A stretch of 13,297 nt of DNA from Gp6-AA40 sp035649395 (lineage in GTDB: Bacteria; Acidobacteriota; Vicinamibacteria; Vicinamibacterales; UBA2999): assembly GCA_035649395.1 (NCBI GenBank), contig DASRJR010000126.1, positions 1 to 13,297 on the forward strand, read 5' to 3'. Positions within the stretch are counted from its first letter, which is position 1. Every line of letters begins with the position of its first letter. The notes beneath the pieces are model-generated. The model was not told where the DNA came from. It did no database searches and saw only the letters and a list, made by a program, of their open reading frames with translations. Both the position numbers and the translations under genes were made by a program. This document shows positions 5,818 to 13,297 of the stretch, piece after piece.

Positions 5818-8774
5818 CAGAACGTCACGCGCGCGCCGATCTGCATCGCGCGCGGCCCGCCCGAGCCGAAGACGCCGCCGGCCGTCGTGACGGGACGACC
5901 GAACGCGCTGGACCGCAGATAACCAGGTGAGCCGGGAGCCTCCGAGTCGCGCACCAGCACGTTGGAGAACCCGGAGTAGTTCACGTTGGAGACTCCGAGA
6001 ATGTTCGTGACGTTGAAGAGATTGAACACTTCGAGCAGCGGCTCGATGCTGACGCGCGAGCGATTCACGGCAAACGCTCGCGACAGGCGGAAGTCGAGCG
6101 AGTTGAAGCTGTCGTTGAATTGCGCGTCATCGGACACGAGCGGCAGTAACTCGCCGCCGATGCCGCCGCCGGCGTTCACGCCGCTGATGAAGGCGTTGAG
6201 CTCGGTGGGCGTGCGGAACAGACGGCCGCCCGCATTCCGCTGCAGCACAGGAACGCGGCTCTGACCATCAGGCATCAGGATGTCCATCGGGACCCCCGAG
6301 GACACGGTCCATATCGCGCTGAAGGTGAACCGCCCGGGAAGCATCGCCTGCCCCGATGCCACGAACCGATGCCGCCGGTCGTGCGGGGTCGGCCCGTATT
6401 CGCGTGCCAGGTCGTTCGGATCGATCGGGCCACCGAGGAACGGAATCTGGTCGTCGTTCGCGTAGTTGAACGCCTTCGCCAGCGTGTAGGCGAGCTGGAA
6501 GCTGTATCCGTCGCTGAAGGCGCGATCCGCCGATACGAACAGCGCGTCGTACTTGGTCCTGGCGCTCGACTCGATGTTGACCACTCGATCGGGACCGCCG
6601 ACCACGGGGTTGAATACTTCGCCAACCGTGCGTCCGATCAGGAAGTGCCGTCCGGCGCTGTGAACGCCGTCCACGCGAGCGCGCGTGCCGGCAATTATCC
6701 GCTCCACGCCCACGTGAAACTCGTGGACCATCGGGTTCTGCAAGTTCGGGTCGATGATGTTGATGCCCGAGGCCCCTGCGCCAGGAAGAATGAAACCGGT
6801 GAACGGGTTCGCGAGCGTCGGGGCGAACGGTGGCAGCCTCCCCGTCGCCGGGTCGAGGAAGAAGACGTTGCCGGCGCGCACTTCGATCGGCAGCGCGCGG
6901 CCGTCGAGCCCTCGCTCGAGCGACTGGATCTGAAGCACGATGCGGTCGTAGTAGATGCCGTACCCGCCACGGACCAGCAGGGCGTCGCCGGCGTTCCAGG
7001 CCACGCCGACTCTCGGCGCCAGGTTGTTGAGATCGCGCTGACGCGTGCCGTGCACGAACGGCTGCACGATCGGATTCAGCTCGCCGACGCGGCTCTGGTT
7101 GTTGACGTCGGTGTCGATCTCGTAGCGCAGACCGAGGTTCAGTTGAACGTTGTTCGCGATGCGCCAGTCGTCCTGAGCGAAGCCGGCGACATGGGTATTG
7201 TTGGAGTCGGGCAGATCGAGCGACTGCGTCGGTTTACCGCTGCGCAGGGTCACGGCAAAGAGCAGGTCGTTGTCGTCGATCCGGCCATCGCCGGTGTGAT
7301 CGAACGTCGGGAAGTCTTCCACCAGCTCGATCCGGCCCTGCTGGAACACCCCGAGATTGAACTCGCCGTAGATCTGGTGCAGCTCGCCGCCGACACGCAG
7401 GCTGTGCGCGCCGCGAATGAAGGTTGCGCTGTCGGCGAACTGCAGCCGCGTTTGCGTCGTGCGCTGGGGCATCCGGAAGGAGGCACCGTCCTGCAGGCTC
7501 GGAAACGTGAGCTGCGGCGCGGTGGCCACCGGAAGCGTCTCGTTCAAGAACGTGCTGACGCTCGCGCTGAGCGCGTTGACGAAGCTGTTGCTCGGTGCCG
7601 ACGTCCAGGTGCCCAGGACGCTGTGATAGCGGTTGGTCGCCTCTTGCCGCTGCGTGGCCGATCCGATGGCCCGCTCGATGGCGCTGGCCGACGTGTCCGT
7701 GCCCCATTCGCCGGCATAGCGCGCTGACAGGCGGTTGGTCGATCCGCCGGTATCGACACGCAACGACCACAGGCTGTCACGCAGCGGCGCCGGGGCGAAG
7801 CTGCTGGTGATCGTGCGAGCGGCCGTGTTGCGCGTGCCGACGAGCACGCCGCCGTTCTGATGGCGGAATTCGCCCGCCGCGAACCAGAACAGACGGTCGC
7901 GCCGAAGCGGACCGCCGAAGGCGCCTGACGTCTGCTGGCGATCGAACGGCGGCGCGAGCTCCGGGTCGTCCAACGTCGATGGCAGCGCCTGCCAGGCGTC
8001 ATCGCGGGCGAAGATCGACGCAGCTCCGTGTGGCGTGTTGGTGCCCGAGCGCGTGACGACGTTGATGGTCGACGAGGCCGAGCGCCCCAACTCGGCCCCG
8101 AACCGATTGGTGGCGATCTGAAACTCCTGCACGGCGTCGATCGGCAGGTTCAGCAGCGGGCCGCCGACGACATCGTCGTTGTTGTCCTGGCCGTCGATGG
8201 TGATGTTGCCACCGCGCCCGAGCTGGCCGGCCGAGCCGATGAGCACACGATTCGTCTTCGTGGGATCGAAGAGTGGTGTGGGCGCATTGCCGGGGACGAG
8301 GAGCGCGAGCTCGAGGAAGTTGCGCCCGTTGAGCGGCAGCGATTCGATCCGCTCCGCCGCGATCACACCGTCCACGGCCGTGGTCAGGATGCGGCTCTCG
8401 GCGCCGACGCGAAGGTTCTCGACGATCCCCGCCACCGCGAGCTGCACGTCGAGCGCATGATCCTGACCGACCTGCAGCGTGACGGCGTCGGTCTCCCAGC
8501 GACTGAAGCCGGTGAGATCAGCCTCGAGGTGATAGGACCCAGGAGGCAGCATCGAGAACCTGAATCGCCCCCCCGAGTCCGACGCGGTGATTCACGTCGC
8601 CCCCGTCGATCGCGAGCGGAGCGTCACCGTGGCTGCCTGCGCCGCGGCTCCCTGCGGGTCGAGGACGCGACCCGAGAGGGAAGCCGTCCCGGGTTGTGCG
8701 GACACGGGAGCGACGATGCCCGGGGCTCCGCAGAGAAGAAGCGCAACGATCGCGCAGACGCTGATCAGTCTCAT
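5817..8774 (-). pseudogene. Oar-type TonB-dependent receptor interrupted by an in-frame TGA
   Basis: Outer-membrane TonB-dependent receptor with a carboxypeptidase-regulatory-like domain. Codons 1-26 encode a signal peptide (MRLISVCAIVALLLCG, ending VSA/Q). The beta-sandwich domain begins SLSGRVLDPQG, but codon 61 is TGA (8592-8594). The same frame continues without a shift into ITASDSGGRFRFSMLPPGSY, which is how this domain normally continues, so one gene is split by one stop. The open remainder (5817-8552 from an internal ATG) includes the plug motif SLPLNGRNFLEL, NITIDGQDNND, TINVVTRSGTN, a long beta-barrel and a terminal aromatic (ARVTF). About 985 codons is normal for the family. The ATG at 8774 overlaps the preceding gene as ATGA. 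CGA to TGA is the simplest origin. A product starting at 8552 would lack a signal peptide and be non-functional in the outer membrane. A sequencing error or suppression is also possible. Confidence 0.8.
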
Positions 8775-9757
8775 GAACGATTGAGCCTCGGATAGGAGTG
8801 ACAGGCCGTCGCGTCACCGAGGTCGGTGGGCGACGGCGGCGCGAGCATGATGACCTTGGGAAACAGCTTCGTGGGTTCGCCCTTGTCGAAATCGCGCGCC
8901 CACTCCTTGTGGTTGTAGACGCAGACCGGCAGACAGATGGAGCAGTAGGAGTACTTGGCGAAGTAGGGGAAGCACCGCCCGGTGTCGACGACGTAGCGGT
9001 CGTAGCCGAGATGATCCTGGCCCGCGTCAGCACTTCGATGGTCGGGGATCGCCTGAGGCGGACAGTACTTCCGGCACGCCCGACACGTGTCGCAGAACTT
9101 CGCGATGCCGGCGTCGATCGGGTGGTCGATCTCGAGCTCGAGCGAGGTCGCGACGCTGCCCATCCGGAACAGCGGCCCCAGCGTCGGATGGATGATCGAT
9201 CCATGGCGTCCGAGCTCGCCGAATCCAGCTTTCAGACCGATGGGAATGTGCAGCAGGTCGCTGTCGCCGATCGGGTGCTCGATCTTGCACGCGTAGCCAA
9301 GCGAACGCAGATGCGCCGCGAGCTGGATCACCGTCTCGCCGAGCGTGAAGTAGACCCGCAGGCACTCGATCGCCGACTCGCGCGACGGCACGACCTGGAA
9401 CTCGCGCCAGCGCATCCGCTGACCGACGGCGATGGCAAACGTCTCGGTGACGACGCGGCCGCGATAGACGTCGCTCGGCTCGATCCGGCAGATGCCGGCG
9501 ATGTCGGCGCCGAACTCAATGGCTTTACCCTTGACGTGCCGCGCGGCGTCGCCGGGCGAGGCGAAGACGTGGCGCTCGGCGGCGACCTCGCCATCGAAGC
9601 GGGCGTACTGATCGTCGTAGATCCGCTTCAGGATGTCGTCGACCTCGGGAATGCGGATCGAACGCCCGCCGACGGTGGCGTACCAGTCATCCCACGCGAA
9701 TGCTGGCGGTGACGAGAGCGGTGGCTCGTGGCGATTGGCCGTCGGCTCAGGAGTCAC
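8771..9757 (-). CDS. Reductive-dehalogenase/QueG-like protein with two [4Fe-4S] clusters
   Basis: The 328-residue cytosolic protein has two ferredoxin-type cluster motifs near the C-terminus: CxxCxxCxxxCP with C222, C225, C228, C232, then C262 and CxxCxxxC with C272, C275, C279. The preceding block, GLKAGFGELGRHGSIIHPTLGPLFRMGSVATSLEL, resembles reductive dehalogenases (AGLGELGR...GPxxR) more than epoxyqueuosine reductase, although CSICLPVCVYN also recalls QueG. In both families these clusters feed electrons to a cobalamin. There is no twin-arginine signal, so it differs from respiratory, exported dehalogenases and is closer in style to cytosolic catabolic ones. Corrinoid binding cannot be seen from motifs. 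The second cluster has CV in place of the usual CP. The start is GTG at 9757, 14 bp after the upstream stop, with a weak ribosome site. It overlaps the receptor gene by 4 bp. Confidence 0.72.
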   Translation of the reverse strand: MTPEPTANRHEPPLSSPPAFAWDDWYATVGGRSIRIPEVDDILKRIYDDQYARFDGEVAAERHVFASPGDAARHVKGKAIEFGADIAGICRIEPSDVYRGRVVTETFAIAVGQRMRWREFQVVPSRESAIECLRVYFTLGETVIQLAAHLRSLGYACKIEHPIGDSDLLHIPIGLKAGFGELGRHGSIIHPTLGPLFRMGSVATSLELEIDHPIDAGIAKFCDTCRACRKYCPPQAIPDHRSADAGQDHLGYDRYVVDTGRCFPYFAKYSYCSICLPVCVYNHKEWARDFDKGEPTKLFPKVIMLAPPSPTDLGDATACHSYPRLNRS

Positions 9758-9771
9758 TGCCGTGCGGTCGC

Positions 9772-10329
9772 TTACGTCGTGGGCACGGGCGAAGCGGGGG
9801 CCGTGTACCCATGTTCAGCGACGTGTCGGGCGCGCAGGCGATAACCGTCGAGATCGTCCGGCGTCCACGCGCGCAGGCCGTCGACGTATCGGTTGAACAT
9901 GCAAAACGCCGCGGCGATGAGCACGGCGTCGTGGATCTCGTTGTCGGTCGCGCCCTCACGGCGGGCGCGGGCGATGTGTTCGTCCTGAACGAACTGGCCG
10001 CCTCGCTGAACCCGGGCGGCGATCGCGAGCAGCGCTTTCATCTTGTTGGACACGGGTGCGCGCTCCGGATCGCCCACGACAGCGTCGACGGTCGTGCCCT
10101 CGTCGCCAAGGTGACACGAGGCGATCGCGGCGTGGCTGCGGTGGCAGAACGTGCACGTGTTCAGCGACGACACGTAGGCGGCGATCAGTTCGCGCTCACC
10201 GCGACTCAGGGTGTTGGGCGCGTGGAGCAGCGTGTCGGCCAGCAGGCTCAGGGCCTGCGCGACCGCGGGGCGGTTCGCGAACAGCGAGCGGATCCCGGGA
10301 ATCCCGTCCGGAACGGCGATGTGAGGCAC
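9772..10329 (-). CDS. AhpD-like / carboxymuconolactone decarboxylase family protein
   Basis: The 185-residue all-helical protein has the AhpD-type redox site: GERELIAAYVSSLNTCTFCHRSH, with E45 and E47, the C59-T-F-C62 pair and H66. Members with CxxC and the downstream histidine are thiol peroxidase or disulfide-exchange proteins (the peroxidase-related subfamily), whereas true carboxymuconolactone decarboxylases lack the cysteine pair. A role in protecting or re-reducing the adjacent Fe-S protein is conceivable but not shown. The start is GTG at 10329 with no ribosome site; a promoter-like pair ends only 6 bases upstream, which would give a leaderless mRNA. It is the first gene of the minus-strand operon leading into the dehalogenase-like gene, and is divergent from padR. 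Confidence 0.8.
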   Translation of the reverse strand: MPHIAVPDGIPGIRSLFANRPAVAQALSLLADTLLHAPNTLSRGERELIAAYVSSLNTCTFCHRSHAAIASCHLGDEGTTVDAVVGDPERAPVSNKMKALLAIAARVQRGGQFVQDEHIARARREGATDNEIHDAVLIAAAFCMFNRYVDGLRAWTPDDLDGYRLRARHVAEHGYTAPASPVPTT

Positions 10330-10335
10330 CTCGCG

Positions 10336-10364
10336 ACTGTACTGACCCGCCTCGAGCGCAGCAA
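10336..10364 (-). promoter_or_regulatory. Candidate promoter of the AhpD-like gene operon
   Basis: On the minus strand there is TTGCTG (plus 10359-10364), a 17-base spacer, and TACAGT (10336-10341). Each element matches its sigma70 consensus at 4 of 6 positions. Only 6 bases separate the -10 from the GTG start, so transcription would begin at or next to the initiation codon. The sequence match is moderate; the spacing to the start codon is the main support. Confidence 0.35.
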
Positions 10365-10396
10365 TAGTGCGGAGATACTACCGTGATGCTAAGAAT

Positions 10397-10425
10397 TTGA
10401 CATCAGATGCCGATGAATATATCTT
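10397..10425 (+). promoter_or_regulatory. Promoter of padR-permease pair
   Basis: A perfect TTGACA (10397-10402) is followed after 17 bases by TATCTT (10420-10425). The region is strikingly AT-rich compared with its surroundings. Transcription is expected near 10432, only about 4 nt before the ATG at 10436, so the message would be nearly leaderless. This agrees with the lack of a ribosome binding site. Confidence 0.6.
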
Positions 10426-10437
10426 ATCGAGACATAT
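10417..10437. promoter_or_regulatory. Imperfect 21-bp palindrome, likely PadR operator
   Basis: The element has the symmetric form ATATxTCT-N5-AGAxATAT, with 14 of 21 positions self-complementary. It spans the -10 element, the predicted transcription start and the first bases of the ATG. PadR proteins commonly repress their own operons by binding such AT-rich inverted repeats, so self-repression of padR and the permease is the natural reading. It is inferred from position and symmetry. Confidence 0.5.
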
Positions 10438-10780
10438 GGCAGTGAACGTGTTCAGCCGCGAGGTCAAGAAGGGCAGCGCCGAGCTGATGATCCTCGCGCT
10501 GCTCGAGGGGCGATCGCGCCACGGCTACGAGATCGGCAAGCAGATCGAGGCGCGCTCCAACGGTGCGATCAGCTTTCAGATCGCGTCGCTCTATCCCATG
10601 CTGTACCGACTCGAGCGACGAGGGTGGATCGAGGGCCGCTGGGTCGAGAAGAGCGGAGAGCGCCGCCGCCGCTTCTATCGCCTGACCGCGGAAGGCCGCC
10701 AGGTGTTGAAGCGCCAGCGCAGCTTCTGGAACGAGTTCGTCGAGGCGCTCGACCGCGTCGCCGGGATCCGTCACGCCTAG
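10436..10780 (+). CDS. PadR-family transcriptional regulator
   Basis: This is a 114-residue winged-helix protein of the short PadR type found beside ADOP permeases. The N-terminal helix VKKGSAELMILALLEGRSRHGYEIGKQI (about residues 10-37) is followed by the recognition region ISFQIASLYPMLYRLERRGWIEGRW (45-69) and the wing SGERRRRFYRLTAEGRQVL (73-91). The C-terminus is a short dimerisation helix. The frame is open from a GTG at 10367, but that start would place promoter sequence inside the gene; the ATG at 10436 gives the usual family N-terminus and directly follows the promoter and operator-like palindrome. The permease gene starts 9 bp after its stop, so both form one operon. The ligand is unknown. 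Confidence 0.92.
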   Translation: MAVNVFSREVKKGSAELMILALLEGRSRHGYEIGKQIEARSNGAISFQIASLYPMLYRLERRGWIEGRWVEKSGERRRRFYRLTAEGRQVLKRQRSFWNEFVEALDRVAGIRHA

Positions 10781-10789
10781 GGTGGGGCC

Positions 10790-13297
10790 ATGCAGTGGCA
10801 CGACTACGTGCGTGAACGTCTGTCGGACATCACCGGAGACGCCGCGCGCGACGAAGAGATCGTCGAGGAGCTCGCGCAGCATCTCGCGCAGCGCTACGAC
10901 GAGGCCCGCCAGGCCGGGGCGCCGCACGAGCGGGCGCTCGCGATGGCGACCGGCGAGCTTCGCGAACGCGCGCAGATCGCGCGCTTGATTCGAGAGGCCG
11001 ATCGGCCTCGTCCACACCGGCCCATGCCTCCGGCATCCAGGAGAGTCAACATGCTGAGCGATCTGTGGCTCGACGTCCGATATGCGGGTCGCCTCCTTCG
11101 ACGGACGCCGGGCTTCACCGCCGCCGCGGTGCTCACGCTCGCGCTCGGCATCGGTGTGACGATGGCGATCTTCAACGTCATCGATACGGTATTGCTGCGC
11201 ACGGTGCCGTATCCCGAGAGCCAGCGCCTGGTGATGCTGTGGGAGACCGATCGCGCCAGCGGCACCGAGCGCGAGCCAGCGTCGTTCCCCGATTTCATCG
11301 ACTTCAAGGCGCGAAGCCGCACGCTCGATCGCATCGGCGCCTTCATGCCGGTCGACGCCAATCTGCAACCGGACCAGGGCGATCCGATGCGCGTCGCCGG
11401 ACTTGCGGTGACGCCCGAGATTCCGGACATCCTCGGCATCCGAACGATAGTCGGCCGCGCGATGTCGGCGGCCGACGACCAGCCGCAGGCGCCAGCCACG
11501 GCCCTCATCAGCGAGCGGCTCTGGCGAACAGCGTATGGCGGACGCGACCTCGTCGGCCGGACGATTCGCATCAACGACCGGGTCCGTACGGTGATCGGCG
11601 TCGTGCCGGCCAACGCCGACTTCGGGGTCGTCCAGATCCTGGCAGCCGCCGACTACGGCGGCGGCACCGGGGATCCGCGGATGCAGGTGGATGTGTGGAT
11701 CCCATTGCAGGGCGATTCGAAACGGTTCCCGCGCACCACGCATCCGACCCTGTTGGCAGGGCGCCTCGCGCCAGGTGTCGTCGTGTCAGCCGCTCAGGAC
11801 GAGCTCGCCAAGATTGCAGCCGATCTCGAGGAGCAGTACCGCGCCGACAACGACAAACGAGGCGTTTCCATTCAACTGGTGCGTGATGTGGTGTTCGGAC
11901 CGGTCGAGCCTCCGCTCTTGCTGTTAATGGCAGCAGTGGCTCTGATCCTGCTGATGGCCTGCGCCAACGTCGCAAATCTGCTGTTGACACGAAGTACACG
12001 ACGGCTGCGTGAGGTCGCCGTCCGTTCTGCGCTTGGCGCCGAGACGATGCGCCTGGTTCGTCAGTTCGTGGCCGAGAACGTCGTCCTGGCGATGAGTGCG
12101 GTCGGCGTGGCGTTCGTCCTCGCGTTCGGCGTGTTACGGACGCTGGTCGCGATCGCGCCGGCGGATATCCCTCGGATCGCGGCGATTGGCCTCGACATGC
12201 GTTCGCTGCTCGTGGGCGTCGGCTGTGCCGGTGTCATTGCGTTGTTGTTCAGCCTTGTGCCGGTCGCCCAGGCTCGGTGGACGGCGCTCCCGTCGCTGTT
12301 GAAGTCAGAGGAACGTGTGACCGGAGGGGTGGATGCACGACGCCTTCGATCGGTCCTGGTGATCGCCGAAGTGGCGCTGGCCGTCGTACTCGTCACCGGT
12401 GCCGGTCTTCTGATCAAGAGCTTCTGGCAGCTTCGCACCACCGATCCAGGATTCCAGGTCGCGAGCACGCTGAGACTGCAGCTCCAGCTGCCGCAGAGCC
12501 GCTATCCGATTCAGGCGAATCCGATGCCAACGTCCGCGGCGATCGAACGATTCAATCGTGAGCTGCTGCAGCGGGTGGCATCGCTGCCCGGTGTGCAGAA
12601 GACCGCACTGGCGGCCAATCATCCGCTCGATCGCGGATTTGCGAGCTCGTTCATCGTCGTGGGCCGAGAGGCCGAGGGAGCGAACTGGCCGGAGATTTCG
12701 ATTCGCCGCGTCAGCCCCGACTACTTCGCGGCGCTCGGGGTGCCGCTGGTGCGCGGACGACTCCTCGACGATCGCGACCGTCTGATGTCGTCTCGCGGCG
12801 TGGTGATCAATCGCGCGGTGATGGATCGGTTCTTCCCGAGCGCGGATCCGGTCGGTCATCAGATCGGCTTCTGGGGCATGCCATGGACGATTGTCGGCGT
12901 CGTTGGAAGCGAGCGCTTTCAGGGCATTGCCAAGGACCCGCCGATCGCAGTCTACCTGCCGCTCGACTTGGTGCCGTCCAATGTCGAGTCGGTCTTGGTT
13001 CGAACGGCCGGAGATCTGTCGACGCTGGCATCGGCGGTGCGGGCAGTCGTGCGTGAGCTCGATCCGGCGATGGTCGTGTACGGGGTCGAACCCCTCGAGG
13101 AAACACTCGCCGAATCGTTAATCGAGCAGCGGTTCCTCATGACGCTGTTGGCCGCGCTGGCGGCGCTCGCACTGGCGCTCGCAGCCGTGGGCATTCATGG
13201 GGTGCTCACATGTAACGTCGCGCAGCAACGGCGAGAGATCGGCGTGCGCATGGCGCTCGGCGCCGACGGACACCGTGTGCTGCGTGGCGTCGTCGCG
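10790..13297 (+). CDS. ADOP-type ABC permease (MacB/FtsX-like, duplicated), 3' end outside window
   Basis: The frame is open for 836 codons to the window edge. Residues 1-75 form the helical permease prefix domain (EEIVEELAQHLAQRYDEARQAG). Next comes DVRYAGRLLRRTPGFTAAAV with the first transmembrane helix (about 108-135), a periplasmic MacB-type domain, a first FtsX core from about 373 (LILLMACANVANLLLTRSTRR, then REVAVRSALGA), a second transmembrane/periplasmic half from about 518 (LVIAEVALAVVLVTGAGLLIKSF), and the second FtsX core from about 781 (QRREIGVRMALGADG). This duplicated layout without an adjacent ATPase gene defines acidobacterial duplicated orphan permeases. Some 75-85 residues are missing at the end. 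The start ATG has GGTGGGG just upstream and lies 9 bp after padR. Substrate is unknown; related MacB/FtsX proteins act in lipid, peptide or drug export or in signalling. Confidence 0.92.
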   Translation, partial: MQWHDYVRERLSDITGDAARDEEIVEELAQHLAQRYDEARQAGAPHERALAMATGELRERAQIARLIREADRPRPHRPMPPASRRVNMLSDLWLDVRYAGRLLRRTPGFTAAAVLTLALGIGVTMAIFNVIDTVLLRTVPYPESQRLVMLWETDRASGTEREPASFPDFIDFKARSRTLDRIGAFMPVDANLQPDQGDPMRVAGLAVTPEIPDILGIRTIVGRAMSAADDQPQAPATALISERLWRTAYGGRDLVGRTIRINDRVRTVIGVVPANADFGVVQILAAADYGGGTGDPRMQVDVWIPLQGDSKRFPRTTHPTLLAGRLAPGVVVSAAQDELAKIAADLEEQYRADNDKRGVSIQLVRDVVFGPVEPPLLLLMAAVALILLMACANVANLLLTRSTRRLREVAVRSALGAETMRLVRQFVAENVVLAMSAVGVAFVLAFGVLRTLVAIAPADIPRIAAIGLDMRSLLVGVGCAGVIALLFSLVPVAQARWTALPSLLKSEERVTGGVDARRLRSVLVIAEVALAVVLVTGAGLLIKSFWQLRTTDPGFQVASTLRLQLQLPQSRYPIQANPMPTSAAIERFNRELLQRVASLPGVQKTALAANHPLDRGFASSFIVVGREAEGANWPEISIRRVSPDYFAALGVPLVRGRLLDDRDRLMSSRGVVINRAVMDRFFPSADPVGHQIGFWGMPWTIVGVVGSERFQGIAKDPPIAVYLPLDLVPSNVESVLVRTAGDLSTLASAVRAVVRELDPAMVVYGVEPLEETLAESLIEQRFLMTLLAALAALALALAAVGIHGVLTCNVAQQRREIGVRMALGADGHRVLRGVVA
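11039..11053 (+). promoter_or_regulatory. Internal ribosome binding site and ATG within the permease gene
   Basis: AGGAG (11039-11043) lies 7 bases before an in-frame ATG at 11051 (MLSDLWLDVRYAGR). Translation from here would give a permease lacking the 87-residue prefix domain, which is how many ADOP-like permeases without the prefix begin. The site is as good as, or better than, the one at 10790, so two forms of the protein are possible. Confidence 0.45.

Noticed and set aside
6369..7727. 452-codon open frame on the plus strand opposite the TonB receptor
   Set aside because: It is fully antisense to clear receptor sequence, has no recognisable domain, and is rich in Arg, Val, Glu and His as expected from a complementary frame in GC-rich DNA.
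8592..8594. TGA as a selenocysteine codon in the receptor
   Set aside because: The position is a non-catalytic residue of a surface beta-sandwich. A 6-bp inverted repeat (TGAATC/GATTCA) starts at the codon, but it does not look like a bacterial selenocysteine insertion element placed downstream of it.
8771..9757. Epoxyqueuosine reductase (QueG)
   Set aside because: The second Cys motif is similar, but the GELGR...GPLFR block is dehalogenase-like and no queuosine genes are nearby. Kept as an alternative rather than the main call.
10424..11743. 439-codon minus-strand frame across padR and the permease start
   Set aside because: It covers two unrelated, well-identified plus-strand genes and their junction, so it cannot be an independent gene without other evidence.

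Overview
The window is GC-rich, gene-dense bacterial chromosome. The best guess for the source is Acidobacteriota, probably the Vicinamibacteria. This rests on a PadR regulator paired with an ABC-like permease of the ADOP type (acidobacterial duplicated orphan permease), an Oar-type TonB-dependent receptor with an N-terminal carboxypeptidase-regulatory-like domain, and a short KPD-encoding palindrome of a kind I recall from such genomes. The assignment is an inference from gene content, not from a marker gene.

Region 1 (1-4261, minus strand) is a compact benzoyl-CoA epoxidation (box) operon. In transcription order it holds boxB (oxygenase subunit of benzoyl-CoA 2,3-epoxidase), an alpha/beta hydrolase, bclA (benzoate-CoA ligase) and boxC (2,3-dihydro-2,3-dihydroxybenzoyl-CoA ring-cleaving lyase, cut by the window edge). 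The gaps are 8 bp, 5 bp and a 4-bp ATGA overlap. Together the products activate benzoate to benzoyl-CoA, form the 2,3-epoxide, and open the ring hydrolytically. The reductase boxA and the semialdehyde dehydrogenase boxD are not in the window.

Region 2 (4262-4476) is the only sizeable non-coding stretch in the minus-strand block. It carries a candidate sigma70-type promoter for the box operon, overlapping palindromes at the predicted transcription start, another palindrome in the leader, and an unusual array of about seven 11-bp GC-rich repeats next to a G9 run. A perfect 20-bp palindrome sits just past the stop codon of the upstream gene.

Region 3 (4477-10329, minus strand) looks like a second operon. 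It runs CxxC AhpD/carboxymuconolactone-decarboxylase-like protein, then a cytosolic two-cluster Fe-S protein of the reductive-dehalogenase/QueG type, then a TonB-dependent receptor, then an APC-family permease. Junctions are 14 bp, a 4-bp overlap and a 1-bp overlap. The receptor gene has an in-frame TGA at codon 61, between the signal peptide and the rest of the protein. The set (outer-membrane receptor, inner-membrane permease, reductive-dehalogenase-like enzyme) directly upstream of an aerobic benzoyl-CoA pathway suggests uptake and reductive processing of a modified, possibly halogenated, aromatic acid. That link is a hypothesis.

Region 4 (10330-13297) is a divergent promoter region followed on the plus strand by padR and the ADOP permease, which runs off the right edge. 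Both divergent genes have predicted promoters so close to the start codon that leaderless or nearly leaderless transcripts are plausible.
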